Assembly (NCBI GenBank): GCA_017467185.1
Contig: JAFTSS010000028.1
Location: forward strand, 1-64,000
DNA: 64,000 bases
From: Paludibacteraceae bacterium
Lineage (GTDB): Bacteria; Bacteroidota; Bacteroidia; Bacteroidales; Paludibacteraceae
Direction: 5' to 3'
The notes beneath the pieces are model-generated. The model made no database searches, was not told the DNA's origin, and saw only the letters and a list, made by a program, of their open reading frames with translations. The position numbers were made by a program, and so were the translations under genes. Of the stretch, positions 39,151-46,621 are shown piece after piece (the stretch's first letter is position 1; each line of letters begins with the position of its first letter).

Positions 39151-39293
39151 TTTTGCGCTTGAATTTACAAGATTCACGCCGAATTGGTAACAAAAACACG
39201 CCGCACTCGCGTGCGGTGGGGTATCAAATCGATTCATCTTCCCCATCTTTTCAACTTTCCCCCCCCTTTTTAACCCCAAAATATTACAATTAT

Positions 39294-39389
39294 TTTGTAA
39301 CCTTGTAACCTAAAATGGTAAAGAGTTAATAAAGAGTAATTTGTAAGGTTACAACTCGGTTACAAAATAGTTACAAATGCGGTTACAAA
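39294..39389. repeat. helically phased GGTTACAA repeats
   Basis: GGTTACAA-like words at 39347, 39358, 39369 and 39381 lie 11-12 bases apart in the same direction, preceded by inverted TTGTAACC copies. A related group occurs at 58275-58405. Confidence 0.7.
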
Positions 39390-39411
39390 ATTGTGTTGAC
39401 TGGTAAAAACA

Positions 39412-39448
39412 TTACGGACTATCCGTAATCTTACGGAGTCAACCGTAA
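39412..39448. promoter_or_regulatory. operators O3 and O4
   Basis: TTACGGA-N3-TCCGTAA at 39412-39428 is the same dyad as O1/O2; a second, slightly imperfect copy follows at 39431-39448. They precede the promoter at 39507. Confidence 0.7.
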
Positions 39449-39506
39449 TATTACCCATAATTCAGAAAATCGACAAAAAAATTTGCTATAAACAATTGGT
39501 TTTTAT

Positions 39507-39514
39507 AACTTTGT
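39507..39514 (+). promoter_or_regulatory. -7 box TAACTTTG
   Basis: A consensus box with TTTG at 39481, about 60 bases after O4. It would transcribe the iteron region and perhaps the PBECR-like gene. Just downstream is a GAAGC..GCTTC hairpin. Confidence 0.5.
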
Positions 39515-39698
39515 AGGGAAACATCCGCCAAGGATGAAGCTTTACTGATAAGCTCGCTTCACGGTAAAAAAAACTTCGTAGGAAAAACAAACGATCTCTG
39601 AGGCTCTGGCAAATTTTTATAACTCTTTTTTTTGTATTGTTGTTTTTCAGTTGTGTGTTGTGTTGTACACCGTCGGCAAACAAAGAGACTCGTTCGGT

Positions 39699-39794
39699 GT
39701 GCACATTGCATACAATTTTGTACACATTGTGTTTAATTCTGTACACATTGCATACAAATTCGCACACATCTGTCAGCAAGTTGCACACAGTATG
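39699..39794. repeat. five 21-bp iterons
   Basis: Units starting G(T/C)(A/G)CACA begin at 39699, 39720, 39741, 39762 and 39783, exactly 21 bases apart, two helical turns. The first three share ACATTG then TTTAA-like ends. This suits a replication-initiator or regulator array. Short ORFs over it only reflect the repeat (heptad VHIAY-type peptides). No other gene is supported between 39152 and 39915. Confidence 0.75.
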
Positions 39795-39915
39795 TTTTTT
39801 GTTGTTTGCAATAAGTTTACAAAGATGTACAATGTTATAAATCAGTTGTTTGTGGTGTGTAGCGGGAAAAGGGGGCAAGTTATTAGGCAAGTTACAGGCA
39901 AGTTAAATTATCTAT

Positions 39916-40332
39916 ATGAAAAAGTGTCGTAAGAATAAAGGACAAAACACACCTAAAAATCAATTTAAGTTTGAGGGTTATATAAAGGTAGGTCGAATTA
40001 GACAAACAGTAGCCAAGGAGGCTCATATTAAATCTGCAGATATAATGGTAAATGCTAATCATGTGAAACATATAGCATTGAAACATAATGCAGAATTAAA
40101 GTTGTGTGGTATAACACCGCTTGAGTATATTGAATTAATAGTTAATAAATTCACTGAAATTCGGCAAAATAAAGGAGAGTCTTTATTATTGGTTAAACGA
40201 AACGACCCTCATGATGCAGATACAGTAACGATAGAATTACTATATAACGATATGACTAAGTTTTGGGAAGTGAAGACAGCACAACCAAGAAGAAATATAT
40301 TAAATAATGAGTTATTATGGCCACAGAAATAA
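39916..40332 (+). CDS. PBECR-like nuclease-domain protein
   Basis: 138 aa. The pattern NHVKHIALKH, ITPLEYIELIVNKF, ESLLLVKRN and WEVKTAQPRR resembles the Barnase-EndoU-ColicinE5/D-RelE-like nucleases found in polyvalent proteins of phages and conjugative elements, so RNA cleavage is a reasonable guess. Here the domain stands alone. Its stop codon touches the terminator of the convergent non-coding unit that follows. Confidence 0.6.
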   Translation: MKKCRKNKGQNTPKNQFKFEGYIKVGRIRQTVAKEAHIKSADIMVNANHVKHIALKHNAELKLCGITPLEYIELIVNKFTEIRQNKGESLLLVKRNDPHDADTVTIELLYNDMTKFWEVKTAQPRRNILNNELLWPQK

Positions 40333-40334
40333 AA

Positions 40335-40771
40335 AAAGAGTAAAGTCGAAAATTGACTTTACTCTAAAATAAATTATTCTCAGAGCTGGCAACCGCCCGA
40401 TGCCAGTATAGGTTATCAACGTCCCTAATATCCCGTATGCCTAAGCGAGTTATAAATCGTTGTCTCGGTTCGGAGGCGGACTAAACAGCTATTTACCATT
40501 GCCGTACCAATGGACGTTCAGAGTGGTTACTGACGGGTCATGGAATTACTCCTTCTATTTCACTGCCGTACATGGATGAGAATGAAAAATGTATTTATTG
40601 TGTGCTAAAGACCAAATAAAGAAGAAATAGAAATCTTCAATCTTATTAGCGTATAAGTTATCCTGAACCTTACATCCATTACACCTCTTGTTGCTGTGTC
40701 AATCAGGAGCACCCAAGCGGGTCGGTAGGAAACACAATATATAAGTATTCAAAAGAACTGATGCAAAGTTA
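40335..40771 (-). ncRNA. candidate structured RNA of about 430 nt, convergent to the PBECR-like gene
   Basis: Minus-strand TAACTTTGC (40763-40771) starts the unit. It ends at an 11-bp stem (40337-40347 with 40355-40365) followed, on the minus strand only, by seven Ts. No ORF covers the 487-base gap. Internal hairpins include CTGGCA/TGCCAG (40386-40406) and CCATTG/CAATGG (40496-40513). Confidence 0.65.
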
Positions 40772-40819
40772 ATGCAAAAATTTGATATACACAACAATAA
40801 TCACTAAAAAATTACAATT

Positions 40820-41431
40820 ATGTCAAGAAAAACTGCAACATTCTCAATGTCGGAAGAGACTTACGACCGACTAAAAGCACATTTTCCAGAAAACACAGGC
40901 TCCGAAGCCAACATCATTGCTATGCTCGACGCCCTCGAGTCAGAGCATGCCGACAGCGAAGAACTCAAAGCACTACGCGCCATCAAGTCCGACCACTCGC
41001 GCCTGGCAGCCGAACACACCGAGCTACAACAAGCAGCACAACTGCAATTGGAGCGTAACGAGACACGTATTGCCGAATTGAAATCAGAATTAGAAGCATT
41101 GCAGGCGAAAATAGCCGAGTATGAGGGTCGTGAACCCGAAGTGCGTGAAGTAGAGGTAGAAGTAGAACGCCCACTCGCAGCCGACGAACATGTGATGCAC
41201 ATCCCAGCTCAGATCTACAACCTCATGCGACTCACCGTCGAACGCCTCAACAACAAATACAACACAAACGACAACATCGACGACCTATTAACCAAAATGT
41301 TCCTACGCTACACAGTCGAACGATTCACACAATGGTTCTACCCATGGGTATTAACCGACAAAGACATCGAGCAACAAACAGGCGTAACAACATCAGGCTG
41401 GAAACAGTTTTTGAACGGAGGTAAACAATGA
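40820..41431 (+). CDS. coiled-coil protein with possible ribbon-helix-helix start
   Basis: 203 aa. The N-terminal MSRKTATFSMSEETYDRLKAHF looks like a ribbon-helix-helix DNA-binding start. Residues about 55-110 form a coiled coil. The C-terminal half is helical and aromatic. First gene of a tight run; may be a regulator or a DNA-binding virion protein. Confidence 0.55.
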   Translation: MSRKTATFSMSEETYDRLKAHFPENTGSEANIIAMLDALESEHADSEELKALRAIKSDHSRLAAEHTELQQAAQLQLERNETRIAELKSELEALQAKIAEYEGREPEVREVEVEVERPLAADEHVMHIPAQIYNLMRLTVERLNNKYNTNDNIDDLLTKMFLRYTVERFTQWFYPWVLTDKDIEQQTGVTTSGWKQFLNGGKQ

Positions 41432-41712
41432 GCGGATTAGGTAATGCAATACAAGCATCGGTGATAAAGAGTTTCATACCGATGATAAAAGAGAACCTAC
41501 CAAAACTCGAGACCCAAATAGGCGAAGTATTGCGAAACGTAGAACTAGAAGGGATGGAAAATTATGCAGCCATAGTCATAACAGCCATGGCAAACAAAGC
41601 ATACATCACCCTATGCACATTCGACATCGAAGACCACTTGTGCCGTCAAGTCCGTTCCATTCCGCTCGCTGAATTTGTAGAGCAAATATTAACAGGTAAA
41701 TTCACAATTTGA
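41428..41712 (+). CDS. 94-aa protein of unknown function
   Basis: A small helical protein without membrane span. It overlaps both neighbours, so it belongs to the packaging-ATPase operon. Not recognised. Confidence 0.55.
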   Translation: MSGLGNAIQASVIKSFIPMIKENLPKLETQIGEVLRNVELEGMENYAAIVITAMANKAYITLCTFDIEDHLCRQVRSIPLAEFVEQILTGKFTI

Positions 41713-41714
41713 TT

Positions 41715-42275
41715 ATGATAGGAGCACCAATCAACAACAACAGCCCAGTGAACAGCAACTACCCCACAGGCGACATAGCGTCGTTCATCGAAGAGTTCAA
41801 CCAACCAAAGCAAGACATGAACCTCGACATAGCCGAAGGGCTCGATGCGCTTGAACCACTCGAAGAGGATATGCCCACAGGCAAGCTCGACACCACAGCC
41901 ACACGCGCAGCTGCAGGAGCTGGCGGACGCATGATAGCCGCCGTTATCGACACCACCATACCAATGACCCTCGGCATGATAGCCAAAGAGAGCCCCGACG
42001 AGTTCAAAGCCACCGACTCACAGCGCGAAGAACTCGAAGCCGCCCTCACCGAATACATGGCCCTCCGAGGCGACGATATCCCACCAGGCGTCATGGTCCT
42101 CATACTCGTCCTCACCATCTACGGCTCACAAGTGCCACATGCCCTCGCCCTCCGCAAACAAAACCTCCGACAAGAACAACTCGACCAGCGCGAAGAAGAG
42201 TTGAAACGCCTCGAACGCGAGTTGAAAGACAAAGCAAAAGCCCTAGAGAAAAAAGAAGAAAAAGAGGAGGAATAG
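41715..42275 (+). CDS. membrane protein with C-terminal coiled coil
   Basis: 186 aa: a disordered N-terminus, two hydrophobic stretches (about residues 78-95 and 122-138), then a highly charged coiled coil to the end. Probably membrane-bound and directly upstream of the packaging ATPase. ATG41715 is preferred to TTG41709. G+C content is visibly higher here than nearby. Confidence 0.55.
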   Translation: MIGAPINNNSPVNSNYPTGDIASFIEEFNQPKQDMNLDIAEGLDALEPLEEDMPTGKLDTTATRAAAGAGGRMIAAVIDTTIPMTLGMIAKESPDEFKATDSQREELEAALTEYMALRGDDIPPGVMVLILVLTIYGSQVPHALALRKQNLRQEQLDQREEELKRLERELKDKAKALEKKEEKEEE

Positions 42276-42278
42276 ATT

Positions 42279-42818
42279 ATGACACGAACAGCAAAACTAA
42301 CAATCATATTAGGCACCAACGGCACAGGCAAGACCACCATGCTGCGCCACATACTCGACTCCTCGCCACAGCGCGCACTCGTCGTCACCTCCCATGTCGA
42401 AGAGTGGACCGACCTGCCCGAAAACAACCTCGCCACACCACAAGACTTCCTCTTCCACGACCGACAACGCCACATCATCCGTCGCGACTATACCATCGAC
42501 CGACTCAAATACTTCAAACAAGGCATACTCGTCTTCGACGATTGCAAAACCTTCATCGGCGACAAAAACGCCGCCCTCGAAGAACTCCTCATCGCACGCC
42601 GTCAGCTCGAGCTCGACGTCTTCTACATCGCCCACGGATTCACACGCGTGCCACCACTCTTTTGGCCCTACTACTCCGACCTCATCCTATTCAAAACCAA
42701 AGACAACCCATCATCACGCAAAAACGCACTTCTACAGTACGACCAAATCATCGAAGCACAACGCCGCATCAACAACCACCCCGACCAACACTATTATGAA
42801 CGACTCATCGGACAATAA
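42279..42818 (+). CDS. candidate genome-packaging ATPase (A32/FtsK-HerA-like)
   Basis: A compact 179-aa P-loop ATPase: Walker A GTNGTGKT at residues 12-19, Walker B GILVFDD at 82-88, and an AHGFTRVPP segment at 118-126. Its size and layout match the packaging ATPases of PRD1/PM2-like tailless phages and A32. It is shorter than inovirus Zot proteins and has no membrane span. The usual position near the capsid gene also fits. Confidence 0.65.
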   Translation: MTRTAKLTIILGTNGTGKTTMLRHILDSSPQRALVVTSHVEEWTDLPENNLATPQDFLFHDRQRHIIRRDYTIDRLKYFKQGILVFDDCKTFIGDKNAALEELLIARRQLELDVFYIAHGFTRVPPLFWPYYSDLILFKTKDNPSSRKNALLQYDQIIEAQRRINNHPDQHYYERLIGQ

Positions 42819-43008
42819 ACAATACAAAGCCATGTACAAGTGCGAACTCGCACGCGCAGCAGGCGTATCACTCACCACATTGCGACAGTGGTGCCAAGAG
42901 AACTATAGTGAACTATGCGACTATGGATATCACCCGAACGACAAACTATTATCGCCAGGCGCAGTGAAATACTTGTGTGAGAAATATGTGATAGAGGTAA
43001 AACAATAA
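42796..43008 (+). CDS. small HTH protein (MerR/excisionase-like)
   Basis: 70 aa, ELARAAGVSLTTLRQWCQ being the HTH, followed by a LSPGAVKYLCEKY helix. It overlaps the ATPase gene by 23 bases and ends at a terminator, and may activate the late promoter that follows. Confidence 0.55.
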   Translation: MNDSSDNKQYKAMYKCELARAAGVSLTTLRQWCQENYSELCDYGYHPNDKLLSPGAVKYLCEKYVIEVKQ

Positions 43009-43036
43009 AGAGAGACCAATTAGGCCTCTCTTTATT
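43008..43036 (+). terminator. terminator of the ATPase operon
   Basis: AAAGAGAG/CCTCTCTTT hairpin followed by a T-rich stretch. Confidence 0.75.
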
Positions 43037-43040
43037 ATTT

Positions 43041-43120
43041 TGCAGAAAACTATAGAAAGTTGCAGAAAGTTATAGAAAACTACATTAAGTTGCAGAAAGT
43101 TATAGAAAGTTGTAGAAAGT
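43041..43120. repeat. eight 10-bp repeats upstream of the late promoter
   Basis: Eight consecutive 10-base units of the form T(G/A)(C/T)AGAAA(G/A)(T/C), one of them degenerate, without a spacer. At one unit per helical turn and just upstream of the promoter they look like an activator array. Confidence 0.75.
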
Positions 43121-43144
43121 GAAAACCACGCTATTGACAGGTCG

Positions 43145-43152
43145 TATCTTTG
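43145..43152 (+). promoter_or_regulatory. late promoter -7 box TATCTTTG
   Basis: A consensus box 62 bases before the small membrane-protein gene that opens the structural module. Confidence 0.6.
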
Positions 43153-43214
43153 TACTCGCTTTTCAAGGAGAAATTCTTTTCTTCAATTCATAACAATCAA
43201 AACAAATTAAAATT

Positions 43215-43352
43215 ATGCAATTTCTTTCAAAAACATCAACAGTAGCCGTTGTGGCAATTCTCACATTGGCAGTAGTCGTTTTTGTAGCTTACAAATTGAC
43301 AAAAACAGAACCTGCAAAAGTTGAAGCAGCACAAGACTCAGTCGCTGACTGA
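43215..43352 (+). CDS. 45-aa single-span membrane protein
   Basis: A hydrophobic span (residues about 9-27), then a short charged tail. First gene of the late operon and probably abundant. It resembles small virion membrane proteins of tailless phages; an inovirus-type coat is the alternative, less likely without a signal peptide. Confidence 0.6.
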   Translation: MQFLSKTSTVAVVAILTLAVVVFVAYKLTKTEPAKVEAAQDSVAD

Positions 43353-43464
43353 ACTTCAGAAAAAAGTAAAGAAGCAGATGAGATTATGCATAGGTTTAGG
43401 AACATAATGCAATCCCATCTAATACCTTAGAAAATTTTTATCAACAAATTAAAATTACAAAAAA

Positions 43465-44169
43465 ATGGCAGACTTTAATCCATCAGAAAAAGAATTAGAA
43501 CAATCGTTCAGTCGTAACGCAAACGGCGCAGTATATACAGGCGCAGGCGACTTTTCTCTCGATTTTGAATCATCAAGCTCTTTCGCGAATGAGACAGCTT
43601 CAAAACGTTCGTTCTCTGTTGAGCTTAAAAATACAGGTGCAGAAGATGCAGTTGTAGCTCTTTGTCCTGCTCACTATAACGATGCAGCACTTCTTTCAGC
43701 AGAACAAAACGTTGCAGTTGACTTCATTGCTAAAGACGGTGAACAAACTTCGGGCGAGAAGAAAATCACAATCAAAGGTAGTCCAAGCAAAATCTCACAA
43801 CTTTTGTCTTACACAAAACAATGTGCTACTCGCGTGCACACTATGATTGTGAAAGTGTCGGAAGAAGGTATGCTTGACAACCCATTCCAACACCGCACAG
43901 TAACTCCATTTGCAGGTGGCGAAAACCTTCGCAACATCACACCAGCAAACTATGTTGACGAAAACACACAAAACGCAAAAATGGCTACAGTAGATTGCCA
44001 ATCAGAAGATTTGCAACTCTCTCCATTGCGTTTGGTTCTCTATCGCATCCCTGCTGGTCAAAACATCAAAATCACTATGTTGATGGGTGCATCAGAAAAC
44101 CGTGACCTTGAACTTTCACGTAAAGCAAAAGAAGGTCGTATCAACGTAGCTTCAAAATTGAACTACTAA
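43465..44169 (+). CDS. candidate major capsid protein
   Basis: 234 aa, beta-rich, without membrane span or signal peptide. It is preceded by the late promoter region, followed by a strong hairpin, and uses common codons, all consistent with high expression. Its length is at the low end for a double jelly roll. I do not recognise a sequence family; the call rests on position beside the packaging ATPase and membrane-protein cluster. Confidence 0.45.
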   Translation: MADFNPSEKELEQSFSRNANGAVYTGAGDFSLDFESSSSFANETASKRSFSVELKNTGAEDAVVALCPAHYNDAALLSAEQNVAVDFIAKDGEQTSGEKKITIKGSPSKISQLLSYTKQCATRVHTMIVKVSEEGMLDNPFQHRTVTPFAGGENLRNITPANYVDENTQNAKMATVDCQSEDLQLSPLRLVLYRIPAGQNIKITMLMGASENRDLELSRKAKEGRINVASKLNY

Positions 44170-44214
44170 TCAGCTAAAGGTTCATAGTATTAGATTAAAG
44201 GTTTAATAATGAGA

Positions 44215-44252
44215 TGTCCTCCTCCCGAATCAACAGGAGGAGGACATTTTCT
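44215..44252 (+). terminator. hairpin after the capsid candidate
   Basis: A perfect 11-bp stem TGTCCTCCTCC/GGAGGAGGACA followed by TTTTC. It would lower expression of downstream virion genes relative to the capsid gene. Confidence 0.75.
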
Positions 44253-44268
44253 TTAAAAAGGAAAAAGT

Positions 44269-44742
44269 ATGAATAACATATATCTTCAAGACGTAGAAAA
44301 TCGTATAGCAAACAATCCAGAGAAAACACGTTTGCTACTATCTAAATATGGGGTAGAGACTCCAGAACCAACACTACGAGATATTGCTATAGCATATCAT
44401 AATAACCCTAAATTCTTATCTGATTTTTATCAGATGACAACTATGGAGTATAACAACAATGATCAAAAACCAACTTCAGAAGAACAAGAACAACAGTATC
44501 AAGCAACATGGCTTGATTGGGGAGCTGGTGTGTCAGCTGCATTGGCTGCTCTTTTTGGTTCTCTAAACAATTCAAAAAATGCAGAGCAAAATGCTCAGCT
44601 TCAAATAGAATCTATGAAAATCCAACAAAGTTTAGCTAATGCTCAAGCAAAAAAATCATCAACAACAATTTGGATTGTCGCTTTGTTGATTCTTGCTATC
44701 CTTGTAGGTGTAATTGTATATTTAACAAAAAAGAAAAAATAA
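44269..44742 (+). CDS. C-tail-anchored virion-type membrane protein
   Basis: 157 aa: helical N-terminal half, an Ala-rich stretch near residue 85, a Gln/Asn/Ala coiled segment, then one C-terminal span (about 132-151) and a Lys tail. Unknown family. Confidence 0.6.
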   Translation: MNNIYLQDVENRIANNPEKTRLLLSKYGVETPEPTLRDIAIAYHNNPKFLSDFYQMTTMEYNNNDQKPTSEEQEQQYQATWLDWGAGVSAALAALFGSLNNSKNAEQNAQLQIESMKIQQSLANAQAKKSSTTIWIVALLILAILVGVIVYLTKKKK

Positions 44743-44743
44743 T

Positions 44744-44998
44744 ATGGATTCATCAAATAAAGAACTCTATGTTTTTGCAGTAATTGCGTTAGTTGTTTTT
44801 GTAGGAGTGTTGTTTTTTTCTCGTAAAAAAGATGTTTATACACTATCACATACAAATATCACAGGTTCTTATAATACTGATAATAATATTGAAATTGGAA
44901 AAACGACAGCTGCTGATGCTGCTATTGGAGTAACTGATAGTATTATGGGAGGATTAAAAGGTTTCTTAAGCAATATTCATATCGGAGGAGAAGAATAA
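44744..44998 (+). CDS. single-span membrane protein (paralogue 1)
   Basis: 84 aa with the span at residues 8-24, followed by a polar Thr/Asn-rich region and a Gly-rich end. Shares the start (SSNKELYV-type), the F..RKKD segment and the overall layout with the next gene. Confidence 0.6.
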   Translation: MDSSNKELYVFAVIALVVFVGVLFFSRKKDVYTLSHTNITGSYNTDNNIEIGKTTAADAAIGVTDSIMGGLKGFLSNIHIGGEE

Positions 44999-45016
44999 TA
45001 ATTAACAATAAACTTC

Positions 45017-45259
45017 ATGAAGTCAACAGATAATTCAATATACGTTCTTGCTATTATTGCTCTTGTAATAATAATAGTTGTTATGTTTATTTTTTCCAAA
45101 AAAGATATATTCACATCTTCCTTGACTTCGGTTCGTGATTCTGGTAATACTAATATCGTAGTTGAAGCTCAACAAACCAATGAATATGATATGTATTCGA
45201 GCATAGCTACTGCGGCAGGAAATGTATTGAGTGGTATAATGAAATTTATTCCAGTATAA
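45017..45259 (+). CDS. single-span membrane protein (paralogue 2)
   Basis: 80 aa, begins MKSTDNSIYVLAIIALV, span at 9-26, then SKKDIFT. A tandem paralogue of the preceding gene. Confidence 0.6.
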   Translation: MKSTDNSIYVLAIIALVIIIVVMFIFSKKDIFTSSLTSVRDSGNTNIVVEAQQTNEYDMYSSIATAAGNVLSGIMKFIPV

Positions 45260-45260
45260 C

Positions 45261-45674
45261 ATGAAAAAATATAAGCAGGCAATCATACCATCGGTAAAAA
45301 TTAAAACGCACACCAATTTATGTCAATATGTAAAAAATGAATACACATCTTTAATTCAGGGAAAAAGTGTAATCAATAAACATATAGGTTTAACGATATA
45401 TTTTGGGAGTGATGGCAAGGCTGAGTTGGCTTATGGACGAGCAATATATGCAAAAAAGGCTGCTTTAGTTCAGTGTTTGTTGGAATTGATGCGAGAAGCA
45501 GAATATACTAGTTTCGGACAACGAAAAGTAAAGGATGATAAAAATATTTTTGGTTATGCAAAATTTAAAGCTAAAGTTTACATAGACGGAAAATTAGAGA
45601 ACGTTCATATTGTTGTAGTAGTTAAAAGTAACGGAAAAGCATATTACTGTCATGAAGTGAATATAAAAAAATAG
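45261..45674 (+). CDS. LPD3-like polyvalent-protein domain
   Basis: 137 aa. LTIYFGSDGKAELAYG, the helical middle and the end FKAKVYIDGKLENVHIVV..YYCHEVNI match the layout of the large polyvalent protein-associated domain 3. Function in known proteins is auxiliary to nucleases or effectors. The last codons overlap the terminator of a convergent non-coding unit. Confidence 0.55.
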   Translation: MKKYKQAIIPSVKIKTHTNLCQYVKNEYTSLIQGKSVINKHIGLTIYFGSDGKAELAYGRAIYAKKAALVQCLLELMREAEYTSFGQRKVKDDKNIFGYAKFKAKVYIDGKLENVHIVVVVKSNGKAYYCHEVNIKK

Positions 45675-45746
45675 TTTCCGCTTGCAGAACTTGTTATAAT
45701 AACGCATTCAATGCCCAGGGCGGAAACCATTACGCTTGCAAAGTTA
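45668..45746 (-). ncRNA. candidate small RNA of about 65 nt, convergent to the LPD3-like gene
   Basis: Minus-strand TAACTTTGC at 45738-45746. A GTTTCCGC/GCGGAAAC stem (45674-45681 with 45720-45727) is followed on the minus strand by seven Ts. It begins 18 bases from the divergent peptidase gene and ends inside the last codons of the LPD3-like gene. Confidence 0.6.
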
Positions 45747-45763
45747 CAACAAAATTTTGAATT

Positions 45764-46618
45764 ATGCAAATCACCATAGAACATGTACCAACCTTTCCAG
45801 GTAATCCGCTAAATCCAGCAAAGTGTAACATCAAGACTGGTGTGATTACGCTGAATGATTCGGTGTGGAATAAATTAACGCCTATCGAGCAACGGTATTG
45901 GCTTGCCCATGAGGAGGGACATATTCGCACTCATGGTGGTTCCGAAGTCGAAGCCGACACTTATGCCTTTAAAAAAGTAGCAGGTTCACAACCTTACTCT
46001 TTGCGTGATATTCGTCGCTCGATGCACAAAGTTATTGCAACCAATCCGAATGCTCCAGAAGCTCAAGACCGACTTGAGTTCAACAAACTCTTATCGCTCA
46101 ACCTTGCAGCCAACCGTGGCTCACAATCAGCAAAACAATTATTAACTAAAATACCAAACAAAATGACAACGCCAACACAACCAACAACTACATTGATGGA
46201 TAGTAGCAACGTGAATTTAACACCACGTGTGAATGGTTCGATAGTACCAAATCGCGCTATTTTACCAGTGCCAACAGGAAATGTAGTTTTTACAGAAACA
46301 ATCGCTAAACCTATTGTTATAGCAAATGCTCCAGCTGTTGGAACTCAAACGGCCACAGAAACCTCTCAAGGAGGAATTGTTGACCCAACTCAACCAACTA
46401 TTATGCAAGAAAATCCTGCACAGGTAGAGGGTGGAGCAGAGGAACAGCAGAATAGGCATCAAGCTCCTGCAAAAGAGACAGTAGAAGATAAATCTACTGT
46501 TGTGCAACCACAAACCAAAGTAAAGAAGGAAGATAAAAACAAAAATCTTTCGTACATCATCGTAGCTTTGGCTGTAATAGCAGTAGGTTACTTTATTTAC
46601 AAATCTAAAAAGAAATAA
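45764..46618 (+). CDS. membrane-anchored HExxH metallopeptidase-like protein
   Basis: 284 aa. An IrrE/M48-like zinc motif AHEEGHIRTHGG..EVEAD lies at residues about 46-66. A long Thr/Pro/Gln-rich linker follows, and one C-terminal span (about 262-279) with a Lys tail. This is an unusual arrangement; it could process virion proteins, cut peptidoglycan-linked peptides, or inactivate a repressor. Confidence 0.6.
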   Translation: MQITIEHVPTFPGNPLNPAKCNIKTGVITLNDSVWNKLTPIEQRYWLAHEEGHIRTHGGSEVEADTYAFKKVAGSQPYSLRDIRRSMHKVIATNPNAPEAQDRLEFNKLLSLNLAANRGSQSAKQLLTKIPNKMTTPTQPTTTLMDSSNVNLTPRVNGSIVPNRAILPVPTGNVVFTETIAKPIVIANAPAVGTQTATETSQGGIVDPTQPTIMQENPAQVEGGAEEQQNRHQAPAKETVEDKSTVVQPQTKVKKEDKNKNLSYIIVALAVIAVGYFIYKSKKK

Positions 46619-46621
46619 ATC

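Larger units (their letters stand above)
36486..39152 (+). repeat. duplicated accessory module, copy A
   Basis: From TGTGCCTGGTGTGG to the TCGACATTTGGTTGTCGGGG hairpin this region is related to 56590-58243. The shared parts are the leader, the 75-aa gene, the 69-aa gene, the TA leader and the double terminator. Copy A has in addition a 227-aa gene and a 299-base palindrome-ended segment, and a different TA pair. Confidence 0.85.

Noticed and set aside
39637..39932. Short ORFs over the iterons with heptad-like peptides
   Set aside because: The peptide repeat only mirrors the 21-bp DNA repeat; frames on both strands are open for that reason and lack start signals.
40335..40771. tmRNA, RNase P RNA or 6S RNA
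   Set aside because: None of the hallmark sequences (tRNA-like ends, tag ORF, P4 helix core) is visible on either strand.
42279..42818. Inovirus Zot protein, making the element a filamentous phage
   Set aside because: No membrane span, too short, no replication-initiator or coat pair of inovirus type, and many fibres and membrane proteins that inoviruses lack.
42394..43008. 204-aa and 131-aa alternative frames over the packaging ATPase gene
   Set aside because: They are low-complexity Ser/Thr or Arg/His shadows of the ATPase frame; only the final 70 residues of the first (42796-43008) look real.
43041..43120. CRISPR array
   Set aside because: Units are 10 bases with no spacers, and no cas genes are present. 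The 9-bp and 21-bp arrays fail for the same reason.
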